Notes: generated by a model from the letters alone, not told the origin. Counted from the stretch's first letter, positions 1 to 8,171 are shown. The stretch is 64,000 nt of DNA from Herbaspirillum rubrisubalbicans (GCF_003719195.1 NZ_CP024996.1:3968001-4032000), one strand, 5' to 3'. Translations and numbers: made by a program.

Positions 1-97
1 AAGGCCCTGAAATACCGCTCGCCTCGCGAGTTCAGACGGGCTGCAGCATCACTAACTTAACGATGTCTGAGTGTCCTGAATTGCGGGGGCAACTACA
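1..97 (+). mobile_element. Right end of an IS3-family insertion sequence
   Basis: Positions 1-60 read in frame as the last 19 codons of a transposase ending KALKYRSPREFRR...SLT and a TAA stop, which resembles the C-terminus of IS3-family OrfB (DDE) transposases. It is followed by a terminal stretch ending GGGGGCAACTACA at about 97. Its complement starts TGTAGTTGCCCCC, which fits the TG...CA ends of this family. The rest of the element lies outside the window. The exact right border is inferred from the CA end and from the coding frame that resumes just after it; the target duplication cannot be checked. Confidence 0.65.
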
Positions 98-399
98 CTC
101 TGGTAGCTGGTCGAATTCTTTTAATGGCCGTTGGCACAGGAGCATCACTTTTAGTCTTTACTCTTCAAGTTCTTATCTGGATTTTTAGCGACGACGAATT
201 GCAAAGCTGGTGTTCTTTATGTGCCTTTGGCAAAGAGCGTAATACTAAAGCTGCTTTTCTTTCTAGCGCAGCACAAACCACGGCACTCAATCGCGCATTG
301 GTTTCGATTGATCTAGCACCTGCCGCCGCCCCATCTAATGATAGATTCTGGGAATCAGCTCCCAAACCTACAATCGAAGAGATGAAAATGTATGATTGA
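98..399 (+). pseudogene. 3' remnant of a probable T6SS effector gene, cut by the IS
   Basis: The reading frame is open straight out of the IS end (TLVAGRILL...) and an internal ATG at 124 would give 91 residues. The start is a hydrophobic, membrane-helix-like segment (about residues 5-22 from ATG 124). It is followed by SDDELQSWCSLCAFG and a Pro/Ala-rich tail ending EEMKMYD. From memory, the segment after the helix resembles the extreme C-terminus of large T6SS effectors of the BTH_I2691 type in Burkholderiales. The stop lies 9 nt before the next gene, whose ribosome site sits in the gap, so the two were probably one operon. Everything upstream of the helix is missing, so no effector activity is expected. 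Family assignment is by resemblance only. Confidence 0.5.
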
Positions 400-408
400 G
401 AGGAGAAT

Positions 409-1164
409 ATGAGCTTTTTTGTCGAACACCCGGCACCAACTGATGAGAAAAGGCTTGAAAAGCTATCAGGCAGAATTCAGAACTATAAAGCTTCTCGAGA
501 AACTGCGAGCTTCTTCTTTACTCCAAATGATCAGCGAAATTTGAGCGTATTTGCTGTGGCATCTGCTGCTGCGGGTCTTGCTGGACAAGCGGCCATCCTA
601 TCCAACTATTCTTCTTCCATGGAAGAAGAGGCAGATCACGTTCAGTTCGAATTGAATGGCAATAGGATAAGCGGTTGGTTATGGCACAGCCCGTTTAAAG
701 AAGGTGACGAAGTAGAGGTCGCTGTTCAATCAAATGGCGATCACTACCAACTATTAGGAATGATAAACAAGGAAAAAAGAATCATCGCCTTGTACCCTCA
801 TTGCTCCAGAGGAAAAATAAGTCACATCAAAAATGCGATGAAATGGTCAAGCATTTTCACTATTGTCTGCTTTGTATTTGCATCACTAATCAGCATTGAC
901 TGGGAAACCGGTGAAGTACTGTTTTGGCGCGATTTTTTTGCCAGCCGAGCCGTGATGCTATTAGATATCGCCTTTTTTTTGTCACCCACTTTGATTTGTG
1001 CAATTTTGATCAGGAAATGGATGCCTTTCGTTCGCCTTGCAGAAGCAGTTTTCCATACACTAGAACTACCAAATCCCTCGCACATTGACTTAGTCAAATC
1101 ATCAAAAAAACTAGCGAGAGATGGTGATGAACCTGCATGTGGCGTCATGTATTTCAGATACTAG
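409..1164 (+). CDS. Putative T6SS-associated membrane protein, family A
   Basis: 251 residues, start ATG preceded by GAGGAG at the right distance. The middle holds SGWLWHSPFKEGDEVEV and IALYPHCSRGKI. Two predicted membrane helices follow (about residues 146-163 and 182-202). The C-terminus is HIDLVKSSKKLARDGDEP...GVMYFRY. These features match, as I remember them, proteins annotated as putative type VI secretion system effectors that sit downstream of large T6SS effector genes in Burkholderiales. With two helices and this position it could equally be an immunity or accessory membrane protein. A decayed relative of its last 40 codons lies at 2377-2499, so this family was present at least twice. 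Base composition is clearly more AT-rich than the genes after 3 kb, which suggests transfer. Confidence 0.6.
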   Translation: MSFFVEHPAPTDEKRLEKLSGRIQNYKASRETASFFFTPNDQRNLSVFAVASAAAGLAGQAAILSNYSSSMEEEADHVQFELNGNRISGWLWHSPFKEGDEVEVAVQSNGDHYQLLGMINKEKRIIALYPHCSRGKISHIKNAMKWSSIFTIVCFVFASLISIDWETGEVLFWRDFFASRAVMLLDIAFFLSPTLICAILIRKWMPFVRLAEAVFHTLELPNPSHIDLVKSSKKLARDGDEPACGVMYFRY

Positions 1165-1405
1165 ATTGACGGGCAAGTCACTCTATCTCGCCGACTTCAC
1201 TCCGCTCACCGATAGAAATCTAGCCTCGTGGGATTTCTTTATCAGCCTGAAAAACGGAATTGAAAAGATGTCGGGCATGTGTATATCCGCAGACAAAATA
1301 GCTAATTCCCAGAAGATCAAGAGTCGATGGAATGATCGCTTTCCCCAACGAGATAAGCTCTCTCAAAAACCGCAAAGGTCACCGCAAATGCGGATGAGCA
1401 GATGA
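1165..1405 (+). pseudogene. Fragment of family B gene
   Basis: The frame that follows gene A reads KSLYLADFTPLTDRNLASWDFF and then SLKNGIEKMSGMC. This aligns with YLQLYMMDITPFTDRDLGTWDFF and ALKDAVEKISKKC in the intact B gene just downstream. The N-terminal two thirds of a B gene are missing and no start or ribosome site is present, so this is a leftover 3' piece. It abuts the stop codon of gene A, which points to a deletion or recombination junction exactly there. Confidence 0.6.
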
Positions 1406-1416
1406 AGGAAATGAAG

Positions 1417-2142
1417 ATGCTGATCTTTGATCATGTGACCGGAGATGACATTATCGATTTCGACCCAGCGACCGGGCTATGGCGTTATCCAGAAAAGCCG
1501 AGAGTGACGCCTGAGCTTGAGATCATGGCAAGGTTCACCCTCCCGGTGCGAGGGAGTTTTACTGAAGTCGATGGCAAGCGTTATTACCTTTATTGGACAG
1601 CGGACCGGATCTTGCTCTTCAGACTTCCAGATGGGACCGAATATACGTTGTTCCGCCACCTTTCAGATGCACGTTTTGAAGATCTGCGCGACGGGCTGAA
1701 ATTCGAGATTGTCCCGGCGGAGAGAAGAGATGGCAGTGCTATTCCCGGATATTCAACAGTGCGAATGCACGACAAAACCGGTACGTTATTGCACGAAGTT
1801 TCTTATTTTTCGCAACGGTATCTTCAGCTCTACATGATGGATATCACACCCTTTACCGATAGAGATCTTGGAACATGGGATTTCTTTGTTGCGCTCAAAG
1901 ATGCTGTCGAAAAAATAAGTAAGAAATGCTCAAGCGAGCAGAACGAAAGTCTGCCTGCATCCAGGATACGGGCGAGAACTGGAGAGCGCTGTCCCCTAGA
2001 TGGCTTTTGGTTGGTAGCCGATTCCGTGGATTATCGGATAGAGGCCAAACAAGGCGAGCTGATGCCCTCCAGTCAGGGCCGCAATGTGAATTGGGAATGG
2101 ATTTCTCGTGAACTGATTCCTGCGGGCCTTTTCACCGACTAA
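1417..2142 (+). CDS. Hypothetical protein, family B (T6SS-array associated)
   Basis: 241 residues from ATG 1417; in-frame ATGs at 1402 and 1411 are possible. I prefer 1417 because the decayed copy at 2202 starts at the equivalent codon, and both have AAGGAAA 7-8 nt upstream. The protein is soluble, with no signal or membrane segment. It begins MLIFDHVTGDDIIDFDPATG and carries GLWRYPE, LPVRGSFTEVDGKRYYLYW and a WDFFVALKDAVEKI segment near residue 160. I do not recognise a named domain. Its position beside a T6SS effector remnant, and the extra B fragments on both sides, suggest a multiplied immunity or accessory gene, but no function can be shown from sequence. Confidence 0.6.
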   Translation: MLIFDHVTGDDIIDFDPATGLWRYPEKPRVTPELEIMARFTLPVRGSFTEVDGKRYYLYWTADRILLFRLPDGTEYTLFRHLSDARFEDLRDGLKFEIVPAERRDGSAIPGYSTVRMHDKTGTLLHEVSYFSQRYLQLYMMDITPFTDRDLGTWDFFVALKDAVEKISKKCSSEQNESLPASRIRARTGERCPLDGFWLVADSVDYRIEAKQGELMPSSQGRNVNWEWISRELIPAGLFTD

Positions 2143-2201
2143 AACAAATCAGGATATCTTTCACGGCACAGCGCACCTGCGGATCGTTAAGGAAAATAGC
2201 A

Positions 2202-2376
2202 ATGCTTGTTTATCAGCACTACACAGGTCGCGAAATCATCGACTTTGATCTAGTAAATGGGCTCTGGCGTTACCCGGAAGAAGAGCGATGAACCTCCGAT
2301 CTGGAAATTCTGGGCCGATTTTCGCTGCCCGTTCGAGGAAACTACACCGAGGTAAATGAAAAACGCTACTACTGCG
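2202..2376 (+). pseudogene. N-terminal fragment of a second family B gene, with in-frame stop
   Basis: ATG 2202 starts MLVYQHYTGREIIDFDLVNG and continues LWRYPEEER, then a TGA at 2289-2291. After the stop the same frame continues TSDLEILGRFSLPVRGNYTE and VNEKRYY. This matches the intact B gene (PELEIMARFTLPVRGSFTE, VDGKRYY). The similarity ends near 2376, where it runs directly into the 3' end of a family A gene. A premature stop plus truncation make this a dead copy. AAGGAAA before the ATG is conserved with the intact gene. Confidence 0.65.
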
Positions 2377-2499
2377 GAGAAGGTTTTCCGGGCACTTGAA
2401 CTAGGGCAACCTGCTCACATTGACTTGGTCAAGTCATCCAAAAAACTTGCAAGAGAAGAGGACGCCCCAGAATGGGGCATCCTGTATTTCCGATACTGA
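2377..2499 (+). pseudogene. C-terminal fragment of a second family A gene
   Basis: Forty codons read EKVFRALELGQPAHIDLVKS and end GILYFRY followed by TGA. They match the end of the intact A gene (ELPNPSHIDLVKSSKKLAR ... GVMYFRY). There is no start codon. The fragment is fused out of its natural context to the family B fragment immediately upstream, so this is a recombination scar. Confidence 0.65.
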
Positions 2500-2500
2500 C

Positions 2501-2928
2501 TTAGGGACCACGGAACTCACGACTCCCGCACCATTCCCCTTCCACCGGCAGCCCCTTCAACCGCACCGAATCATCATTGGCCGCCACCCCCAACTCAAGC
2601 ACCACGCCCGTCCTGGACGGGCATGGCAGCCTACGCGGGTCCACGCCAGCCACCTGCCCCAGCGCATCGACCACCAGCCAATCAAGGGCGCGCCGCATCA
2701 GTTGCGTGCCTTCGAGAGCACCATCAGCCAGCGGCGGAACAACAGGATTTCCACGTGACCAGGTTCGATGCCAGCACTGCACTCGATCACCGGATTGACC
2801 CGGTAACGGCGCACATAGGTATCACGGCAGATGAAGATTTCGCGGCGACCCAGGCGGATGGCCAGCGAGGACGGGCTGGAAGATGCAACAGCGAAACGAG
2901 CGTCGGAAGCAAGATCAAAGTGTGTCAT
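2501..2928 (-). pseudogene. Probable SOS-controlled gene broken by a frameshift
   Basis: On the minus strand an ORF starts at ATG 2928 (MTHFDLASDARF) behind GAGGAA. It runs LAIRLGRREIFICRDTYVRR ... GHVEILLF and then goes out of frame near 2727. The neighbouring frame continues PPLADGALEGTQLMRRALDW and ends at a TAA at 2501-2503. Restoring one base in the CGCCGCTGGC stretch would join them into one protein of about 140 residues. A LexA box lies 48-67 bp upstream of the start. I do not recognise the family. The frameshift may be a real mutation or a sequencing error. Confidence 0.5.
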
Positions 2929-2975
2929 GGCAGCGATTCCTCTTCTTGTCGGTAGGAGGCTTCACTTTAGCACAG

Positions 2976-2995
2976 TACTGTATGAATACACAGTA
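2976..2995. promoter_or_regulatory. LexA (SOS) box
   Basis: The 20-bp palindrome TACTGTATGAATACACAGTA fits CTGT-N8-ACAG exactly and is flanked by TA on both sides. It is placed as an operator for the minus-strand gene starting at 2928. The 10-bp palindrome ACAGTACTGT occurs at 2972-2981, overlapping the box, and again at 3004-3013. Confidence 0.8.
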
Positions 2996-3079
2996 TTTTT
3001 TATACAGTACTGTGGCTGCCATGGCGAGCATACAACAAACCGTCCATCCTGCCCCGCCGGCCTCGGATCACCGTGGCGC

Positions 3080-4471
3080 CTAGGCCACACCGCCGGCCAG
3101 GCGGGCACGGACGAAGCCGATATGTTCGCGCAGTACGTAGAACTGGTCGGCAAAGGCCAGCGGCATCTTCATGCGGTTCACGGCGATCTCGATCTCATCG
3201 AGGCGCTTGAGCATCTCGGCCTGTTGCTCGGGGGAGTCGCGCGTGAGGCCCCGTTCCAGGGCGATCAGTTCGCCATACCAGCGGTAGATGCGCGAGCGCA
3301 CGCGCCAGCCATAGAGCATCGGTACCAGGCGGATACCAGGGATCAGCAACAGGATCACCGGCAGCACGATCACCACCGCCCGGTCCAGCAGGCTGGCCAT
3401 CCAGAAGGGCAAGGTGCGGTAGAAGAAGGTCTTGCCGGACTTGTAGTAGCGCGCGGCATCGTCGCTGATCGGATATTCATGTTCCAGCGGTGCCGGGAAT
3501 TCGCCGGCCTTCTGCAGCACGTTGGCCTTGCCATGCACTTCGCGGGCGGCGGCAATGAGCAGGTCCGAGAGCGCCGGATGCAGGTCGTCGCGCGCCACCA
3601 GCTCGGCCGTGGGCGCGATCAACAGGGTATCGCGCGCCGGCAGGTTGTGTGCCAGGTCGAATACGCCCATGGGCATCTTCAGGGTATTGAGGTAACGGAA
3701 GCGCCGCACGTAGGCATCGGCCTGGGAAAAGTCCAGCAGTCGGATACCGGGCGCGCGCAGCAGCTTGCCCATGGTCGCCACCGAGACCGAATCGCCCATC
3801 AGGAAGGCGGCATCGATCTTGCCGCTGGTGAGGGCATGGGCCGCCTCGTCGCCGCCGATGTTCAATAGCTGGGTGGCGCCGCCGTTTTCCACGCCATTGG
3901 CTTTCAGGAGCGTGGCGGCCAGCACGCTGGAGCCACTGCCCTGTCCGCCGATGGCAATGCGCTTGCCGGCCAGCTCCGACAACTGGCGCAGCGGTGGCAC
4001 CGGGCGGCCATCCTCGCGCGGCGGTGGGGCTCGGTAATACACCGATACCGGCACATAGGAAATGCTGCCCAAGGACACCAGCGACTCCAGCGCCTCGGCC
4101 GGTACGGCGCTGGCCAGGCCACCCTGGACGAAACCGACGTCGATGTCCTGATCGGGATCGGCCAGGCGCTTGAGATTGTCCAGCGAACCACCGGTCTCCA
4201 CGATATCGAGCCGGATGCCATCCCGCGCCAGCAAGGTCTTGTAGCGCTCGGCCACGCGCCAGAAATTGCTGTCCTTGGGACCGGCGGCAATGGTGATGGA
4301 AGATGGCGGCGCCGGTCGGATCAGCCAGATCACCAGCCAGGCCCCCACCAGGATCAACAGGATGATGGGACCGAAGCTGACGGCCAGGTCGCGCCAGGAA
4401 ATGGCCACGAAGCGCGCCCGGATCCGGGTGGCCGAGGGCGCATAGGCGGAGAGTTTCTTGTCTTTGAGCAT
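3080..4471 (-). CDS. TAXI-family TRAP transporter substrate-binding protein, membrane anchored
   Basis: 463 residues. There is an N-terminal membrane helix (about 29-51), then the TAXI binding domain (about 55-330) with the typical opening ITIAAGPKDSNFW. Also seen are a QGGLASAV segment and GKRIAIGGQGSGSSVLA, which is the hallmark GxxGSG region of TAXI proteins. A second hydrophobic helix (about 365-387) precedes a charged C-terminal tail. Known TAXI proteins bind small organic anions or amino acids for a DctQM-type permease. No permease gene is adjacent, so this is an orphan that may act as a sensor or share a distant permease. The two-helix architecture is typical of the membrane-bound subgroup. 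The start is the first ATG and gives a normal anchor. Confidence 0.85.
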   Translation of the reverse strand: MLKDKKLSAYAPSATRIRARFVAISWRDLAVSFGPIILLILVGAWLVIWLIRPAPPSSITIAAGPKDSNFWRVAERYKTLLARDGIRLDIVETGGSLDNLKRLADPDQDIDVGFVQGGLASAVPAEALESLVSLGSISYVPVSVYYRAPPPREDGRPVPPLRQLSELAGKRIAIGGQGSGSSVLAATLLKANGVENGGATQLLNIGGDEAAHALTSGKIDAAFLMGDSVSVATMGKLLRAPGIRLLDFSQADAYVRRFRYLNTLKMPMGVFDLAHNLPARDTLLIAPTAELVARDDLHPALSDLLIAAAREVHGKANVLQKAGEFPAPLEHEYPISDDAARYYKSGKTFFYRTLPFWMASLLDRAVVIVLPVILLLIPGIRLVPMLYGWRVRSRIYRWYGELIALERGLTRDSPEQQAEMLKRLDEIEIAVNRMKMPLAFADQFYVLREHIGFVRARLAGGVA

Positions 4472-4611
4472 GGGCGCTATTCTAGCCGCGCCGCCGCGCT
4501 TTGGCCCTGCCCTGCTTGTAACGCAATGTGAAGCATTAGGGCAAGAACTTGCCTGAGGGCAGCACCTTATCCATCTTGAACCAGATGCTCCTGCTCAGAC
4601 TAGCGGCAGGC

Positions 4612-5331
4612 TCAGTCGTGGATCGATTCGTCCTGGCTGCGCCCGGCGCTGCGATAGGCGTCGCGCACCCGCAAGAGGTGGTGGCGCATGGCCTCGGCAG
4701 CCTTGTGCGGATCGCGCGCCTTGAGCGCAGCGAGGATGTCGCGGTGATCCTGCAGGCTGCGTTCCAGCGTGGAGGGAATGCGCGAGGTGATGGAGCGGCT
4801 CTTCTTGCCCAGCATGTAGAGGCTGCCGGCGATGCTTTGCAGGAAAGGATTGTCGCAGGCTTCGATGATGGCTTCATGAAACTCCACGTCCGCCGCCGAA
4901 AACGCCGCCGGGTCCGACAACAGGCGTGCCTCATCCTCGACATTGCGCGCCAGGCGCGCCAGTTCGGCCTCTGGCATGTGGGTTGCTGCCAGCGCCGCCA
5001 CGCCGGTCTCGATGATGAGGCGGGCATCGAACAGCGCTTCCAGCGTGCCGGGATTGAGGTCGATGATCATCTCCAGCGGCTCCAGCAGTTCGCGCGTTTC
5101 CAGCGAACTGACGAAGGTGCCCTCGCCCTGGCGGATGCGCAGCAGGCCCAAGAGCGCCAGCCCACGGATGGCTTCCCGTACCGCAGGGCGGCCCACCCCC
5201 AGCATGGCGGCCAGCTCGCGCTCGGGCGGCAATTGCTGGTCAGGCTTGAGCAGCCCGCTACGGATCATGGTCAGCAGCCGCTGCGCGACCTGCTCGGAAA
5301 TCGATTTCTGGACGATAGGATCAAAGGACAT
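4612..5331 (-). CDS. FadR/GntR-family transcriptional regulator (FCD domain)
   Basis: 239 residues. There is an N-terminal winged helix-turn-helix (about 8-75) with PPERELAAMLGVGRPAVREA, followed by an all-helical FCD ligand domain (about 95-215) that keeps Asp/His positions likely to bind a metal (FHEAIIEA, LQDHRDIL). FCD regulators usually sense organic acids and repress catabolic genes. It stands alone between a TAXI binding protein and a toxin-antitoxin pair; controlling the downstream TAXI gene is possible but not shown. The start ATG is supported by the usual position of the DNA-binding domain. Confidence 0.85.
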   Translation of the reverse strand: MSFDPIVQKSISEQVAQRLLTMIRSGLLKPDQQLPPERELAAMLGVGRPAVREAIRGLALLGLLRIRQGEGTFVSSLETRELLEPLEMIIDLNPGTLEALFDARLIIETGVAALAATHMPEAELARLARNVEDEARLLSDPAAFSAADVEFHEAIIEACDNPFLQSIAGSLYMLGKKSRSITSRIPSTLERSLQDHRDILAALKARDPHKAAEAMRHHLLRVRDAYRSAGRSQDESIHD

Positions 5332-5362
5332 GCTGTCGGAATGCGTACCTGAAGGGATGAAT

Positions 5363-5381
5363 CATTGCCGCACCGGCAATG
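5363..5381. terminator. Small hairpin between GntR gene and higA
   Basis: CATTGCC-GCACC-GGCAATG, a perfect 7-bp stem with a 5-nt loop, lies between the end of the toxin-antitoxin operon and the next minus-strand gene. There is no clear T-run, so it may be a weak terminator or part of the GntR leader. Confidence 0.3.
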
Positions 5382-5524
5382 CCTATGTGGTCGGTCGCCG
5401 CGACTTGCAAAGGCGACAAAAGGTAGGACCAATGGCTGTGGAGGATAGGTATCGAGGCGGGATGTGTCAAGCGACGGGAATTTTGGTGCAGTGCGCAAGA
5501 AATGCAGTACTGCGCAGGGTTGCC

Positions 5525-5848
5525 TCAGACCAGAGAACTGATGCGGGCGATGAGGCTAGGATCCTGATCAACCAACTTCAGCAAGACGGCAGCCTGGGCA
5601 TTCGGACGGGAGACGCCCTGTTCCCAGTTCTGATAGGTGCGGGCATTGACGCGCAGACTGCGCGCCATGATGGCTTGCGAAACACGTACCTTGCTCCTGA
5701 CTCGCTGAATCTCTTCGGCAGTAATCGAGACAGGTTCCGGCGATAGCTTCACCTTGGTAGTGCGTAAAGTGAGCTTACCTTTGCGCTCGGCGGCCATGTC
5801 CTCGACTCCGGCCATCAGTTCGTCGAACAGGTTTCTTTTCTTCTTCAT
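5525..5848 (-). CDS. higA: HigA-type antitoxin (XRE helix-turn-helix)
   Basis: 107 residues. A Lys-rich N-terminal arm is followed by an XRE helix-turn-helix at about 48-100 (VRVSQAIMARSLRVNARTYQ NWEQG). Its ATG overlaps the stop of the toxin gene by 4 nt (ATGA), so translation is coupled. The order toxin first, antitoxin second is characteristic of HigBA-type systems. The protein should neutralise the toxin and repress the operon by binding the palindrome upstream of the toxin gene. The assignment as HigA rather than another XRE antitoxin is by architecture. Confidence 0.8.
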   Translation of the reverse strand: MKKKRNLFDELMAGVEDMAAERKGKLTLRTTKVKLSPEPVSITAEEIQRVRSKVRVSQAIMARSLRVNARTYQNWEQGVSRPNAQAAVLLKLVDQDPSLIARISSLV

Positions 5849-6189
5849 GATGTTTTCCCTCGGGCCAATTCATCTTCAAGAACGTGTTTGAGCAGCTTGC
5901 GCTGTTCGGCTGTCAGGTCAGCCATTTCATTTTTGTCATAGATTGAAAAAAGCCAGAACTGACGTTCTTCACTCCAAAAATAATAGATGACCCGCAAGCC
6001 CCCGCGTTTACCCTTGCAACGGCGTGCATCAGGAAAACGAATCTTCCTTAGTCCACCCGTATCCTTGATCAGCTTGCCCGCATGAGGATGCCTCATCAAC
6101 ATCTGTTGAAGTTCAGCATATGCCTCATCCGAGAGATAGTTCGCCCGGTAGGCTTCAAACATTCGCGTTTCTTTGAATACGGCTTCCAT
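5845..6189 (-). CDS. higB: HigB-type (RelE superfamily) toxin
   Basis: 114 residues. It shows the RelE/HigB pattern of a basic core: GGLRKIRFPDARRCKGKRGG, then LRVIYYFW and the C-terminal FSIYDKNEMADLTAEQRKLL. Proteins of this group are ribosome-dependent mRNA interferases. The gene is first in a two-gene operon and overlaps higA by 4 nt. An inverted repeat ends 7 nt upstream of the start codon, placing it between promoter and ribosome site, as expected for autoregulation. Key basic residues are present, so the toxin looks intact. Confidence 0.8.
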   Translation of the reverse strand: MEAVFKETRMFEAYRANYLSDEAYAELQQMLMRHPHAGKLIKDTGGLRKIRFPDARRCKGKRGGLRVIYYFWSEERQFWLFSIYDKNEMADLTAEQRKLLKHVLEDELARGKTS

Positions 6190-6195
6190 CCGCGA

Positions 6196-6218
6196 ACCAT
6201 ACGCATTTCACGTATGGT
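6196..6218. promoter_or_regulatory. Operator of the higBA operon
   Basis: Perfect inverted repeat ACCATACG-N7-CGTATGGT immediately upstream of higB. A further half-site (ACCATA) occurs at 6229-6234. Likely bound by HigA or the HigBA complex; this is inference from position and symmetry. Confidence 0.6.
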
Positions 6219-6293
6219 GCTCCATCGTACCATAGGGCAGAATCGATCTAGGGCCTGTCCCCCTTGAGTCCAACCTTCCTCTACCTGACCCTC

Positions 6294-7199
6294 ATGAACC
6301 TGCGTTTCGTCGAAGCCTTCCACTGGGCCGCCTCGCTCAAGAGCATCACCCGCGCCGCTGAAAAGCTGCATATCACGCAATCGACCATGTCCAGCCGCAT
6401 CGCCTCGCTGGAGGAAGAGCTGGGGGTGGTCCTTCTGGACCGACGTGAAAAACAATTCCGTCTGACGGTCGCCGGCCAGCGTTTCCAGCGCCTGGCCGTG
6501 AAGCTTCTCGACATGCAGCGCCAGATCCGCCAGGAACTCGGTGGCAACAGCGCCGGCCCGCTGCTGCTGCGCATCGGCAGCATCGAATCGGTGGTGCATA
6601 GCTGGCTGCCGGCTTGGTTGCAGGAGATCCGCAGCCGCTATCCCGACTTCGCACTGGAACTGACCGTGGAAACCTCGCCGGTGCTGACCGAACAGATCCG
6701 GCGCGGGGCTCTGGACCTGGTCTTCACCTCCACGGTCGGCAGCGACACCGCCGTGCGTTCACGGCTGATGACGCCGATGGACATGGTCTTCGTCGGCCAC
6801 CGTGAGCGCTTCGGTACCCGCGTGCATACCCTGGATGAACTGGCCGCGCACGACCTCATCACCTTCCAGCGCGGCTCGCAGCCGCACCAGGGACTGCTGC
6901 AACTGTGCCAGGAATGGGGCGTGCTCAATCCCCGCGTGCACGCCATTTCCTCGATCTCGGCCATGGTGCAACTGGTCGAAGGCGGCTTTGGCGTGGCCAC
7001 CCTGCCGCGGGCCTCGGTGCGTGAACTGACGCGTCGCCTGCCGCTGCGCATCCTGCGCTGCGAAGCCACTCTTGCCGCCTTGCAGATCCATGCCAGCTAT
7101 CGCGAAGACCCCAGTTCCAGTCTGGCCGAGCTGGTGCTCGATTCGGCCCTGGACCATGCGCGGCGCGCACAAGCAAAAGGCCGCGCAGCAGAAAAATGA
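6294..7199 (+). CDS. LysR-family transcriptional regulator
   Basis: 301 residues from ATG 6294; a TTG at 6264 would add ten residues, but 6294 puts the N-terminus (MNLRFVEAFHWAASLKS) at the usual place for LysR proteins. The winged helix-turn-helix (about 1-60) has TRAAEKLHITQSTMSSRIAS. The effector-binding domain follows (about 90-295). The next two genes in the same direction encode a DUF1445 protein and an MFS permease. A T-N11-A palindrome sits between them and this gene, so it is probably their regulator. Most LysR genes are divergent from their target, so the tandem order is slightly unusual. Confidence 0.88.
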   Translation: MNLRFVEAFHWAASLKSITRAAEKLHITQSTMSSRIASLEEELGVVLLDRREKQFRLTVAGQRFQRLAVKLLDMQRQIRQELGGNSAGPLLLRIGSIESVVHSWLPAWLQEIRSRYPDFALELTVETSPVLTEQIRRGALDLVFTSTVGSDTAVRSRLMTPMDMVFVGHRERFGTRVHTLDELAAHDLITFQRGSQPHQGLLQLCQEWGVLNPRVHAISSISAMVQLVEGGFGVATLPRASVRELTRRLPLRILRCEATLAALQIHASYREDPSSSLAELVLDSALDHARRAQAKGRAAEK

Positions 7200-7243
7200 G
7201 GGGCTGGCACGGAAATCGCTATAGTGAATTTTCCATTGTCCTC

Positions 7244-7258
7244 ATCGAAAAAATCGAT
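7244..7258. promoter_or_regulatory. Candidate LysR operator
   Basis: ATCGA-AAAAA-TCGAT is a perfect dyad with the T-N11-A spacing used by LysR proteins. It lies 80-94 bp before the DUF1445 start and 45 bp after the LysR gene. Confidence 0.4.
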
Positions 7259-7337
7259 AACAAAAGATATAAATTTTTTGTTGGACGACCTCCCGGCACG
7301 CTCCTAAGATCGGCTCCAGTCAACTAGGGAGACCGCC

Positions 7338-8171
7338 ATGCCAGAGACTGCCACCGCCTTGTCCGCCACGCCAGCCGCACTATCGGCGGCATCGAGCGCA
7401 TTGGAGGTGCGTCTGGCCGCCCGCAGCGGCGCCTTCACCGGGCACACCAGCGGCGTGGCCAGCGCCCACGTACAGGTCAACCTGGCCATTTTGCCGGCGG
7501 CACTGGCGGCGGACTTCCGTGAATTCTGCGCACGCAATCCTGTTCCCTGTCCCTTGCTGGGCGTCTCCGAACCGGGCTCGCCGGCCCTGCCGGGGCTGGG
7601 CCTGGACCTGGACGTGCGCAGTGACGTGCCGCGCTACCACGTATGGAGAAACGGCGAGCGCGTGGCCGAGGTGAACGACCTGCGCGAGTACTGGCGAGAA
7701 GATCTGGTGAGCTTCGCGCTGGGTTGCTCCTTCTCCTTTGAACACGCGCTGCTGGCCGCCGGCATCCCGCTGCGCCACGTCAGCCAGGGCCGCAACGTGG
7801 CCATGTATCGCACCAATCTGCCGACCCGAGCAGTGGGTGTCTTCAGCGGTCCCACGGTGGTATCGATGCGTCCGCTCAAGGCCGCCGATGCCATTCGCGC
7901 CATCCAGATCACCGCGCGCACTCCGCAGGTGCATGGTGCACCGATCCACATCGGCGATCCGAGCCTGATCGGCATTGCCGATATCAACCAGCCCGACTAT
8001 GGCGAGGCGGTGGCCATCCATGCCGATGAACTGCCGGTGTTCTGGGCCTGCGGCGTCACGCCCCAGGCCGCCATCGTCGCCGCCCGGCCCGAATTGTGCA
8101 TCACCCATGCACCGGGCTACATGCTGGTGACCGACAAGCTCAATAGCGAACTGCTGGACCAGCCCGCCTAG
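7338..8171 (+). CDS. Putative hydro-lyase, DUF1445 / D-glutamate cyclase family
   Basis: 277 residues, start ATG behind GGGAG. The family hallmarks are visible: the Pro-rich [18 protein letters not shown] near the N-terminus, [21 protein letters not shown], and the C-terminal [12 protein letters not shown] and [12 protein letters not shown]. Members of this family (UPF0317) include mitochondrial D-glutamate cyclase, and bacterial ones are annotated as putative hydro-lyases; substrates are mostly unproven. Its place between a LysR regulator and an MFS organic-acid permease suggests a small uptake and conversion unit for one acidic compound. The first 20 or so residues are Ala/Ser-rich and of low complexity. 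Confidence 0.8.
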   Translation: MPETATALSATPAALSAASSALEVRLAARSGAFTGHTSGVASAHVQVNLAILPAALAADFREFCARNPVPCPLLGVSEPGSPALPGLGLDLDVRSDVPRYHVWRNGERVAEVNDLREYWREDLVSFALGCSFSFEHALLAAGIPLRHVSQGRNVAMYRTNLPTRAVGVFSGPTVVSMRPLKAADAIRAIQITARTPQVHGAPIHIGDPSLIGIADINQPDYGEAVAIHADELPVFWACGVTPQAAIVAARPELCITHAPGYMLVTDKLNSELLDQPA

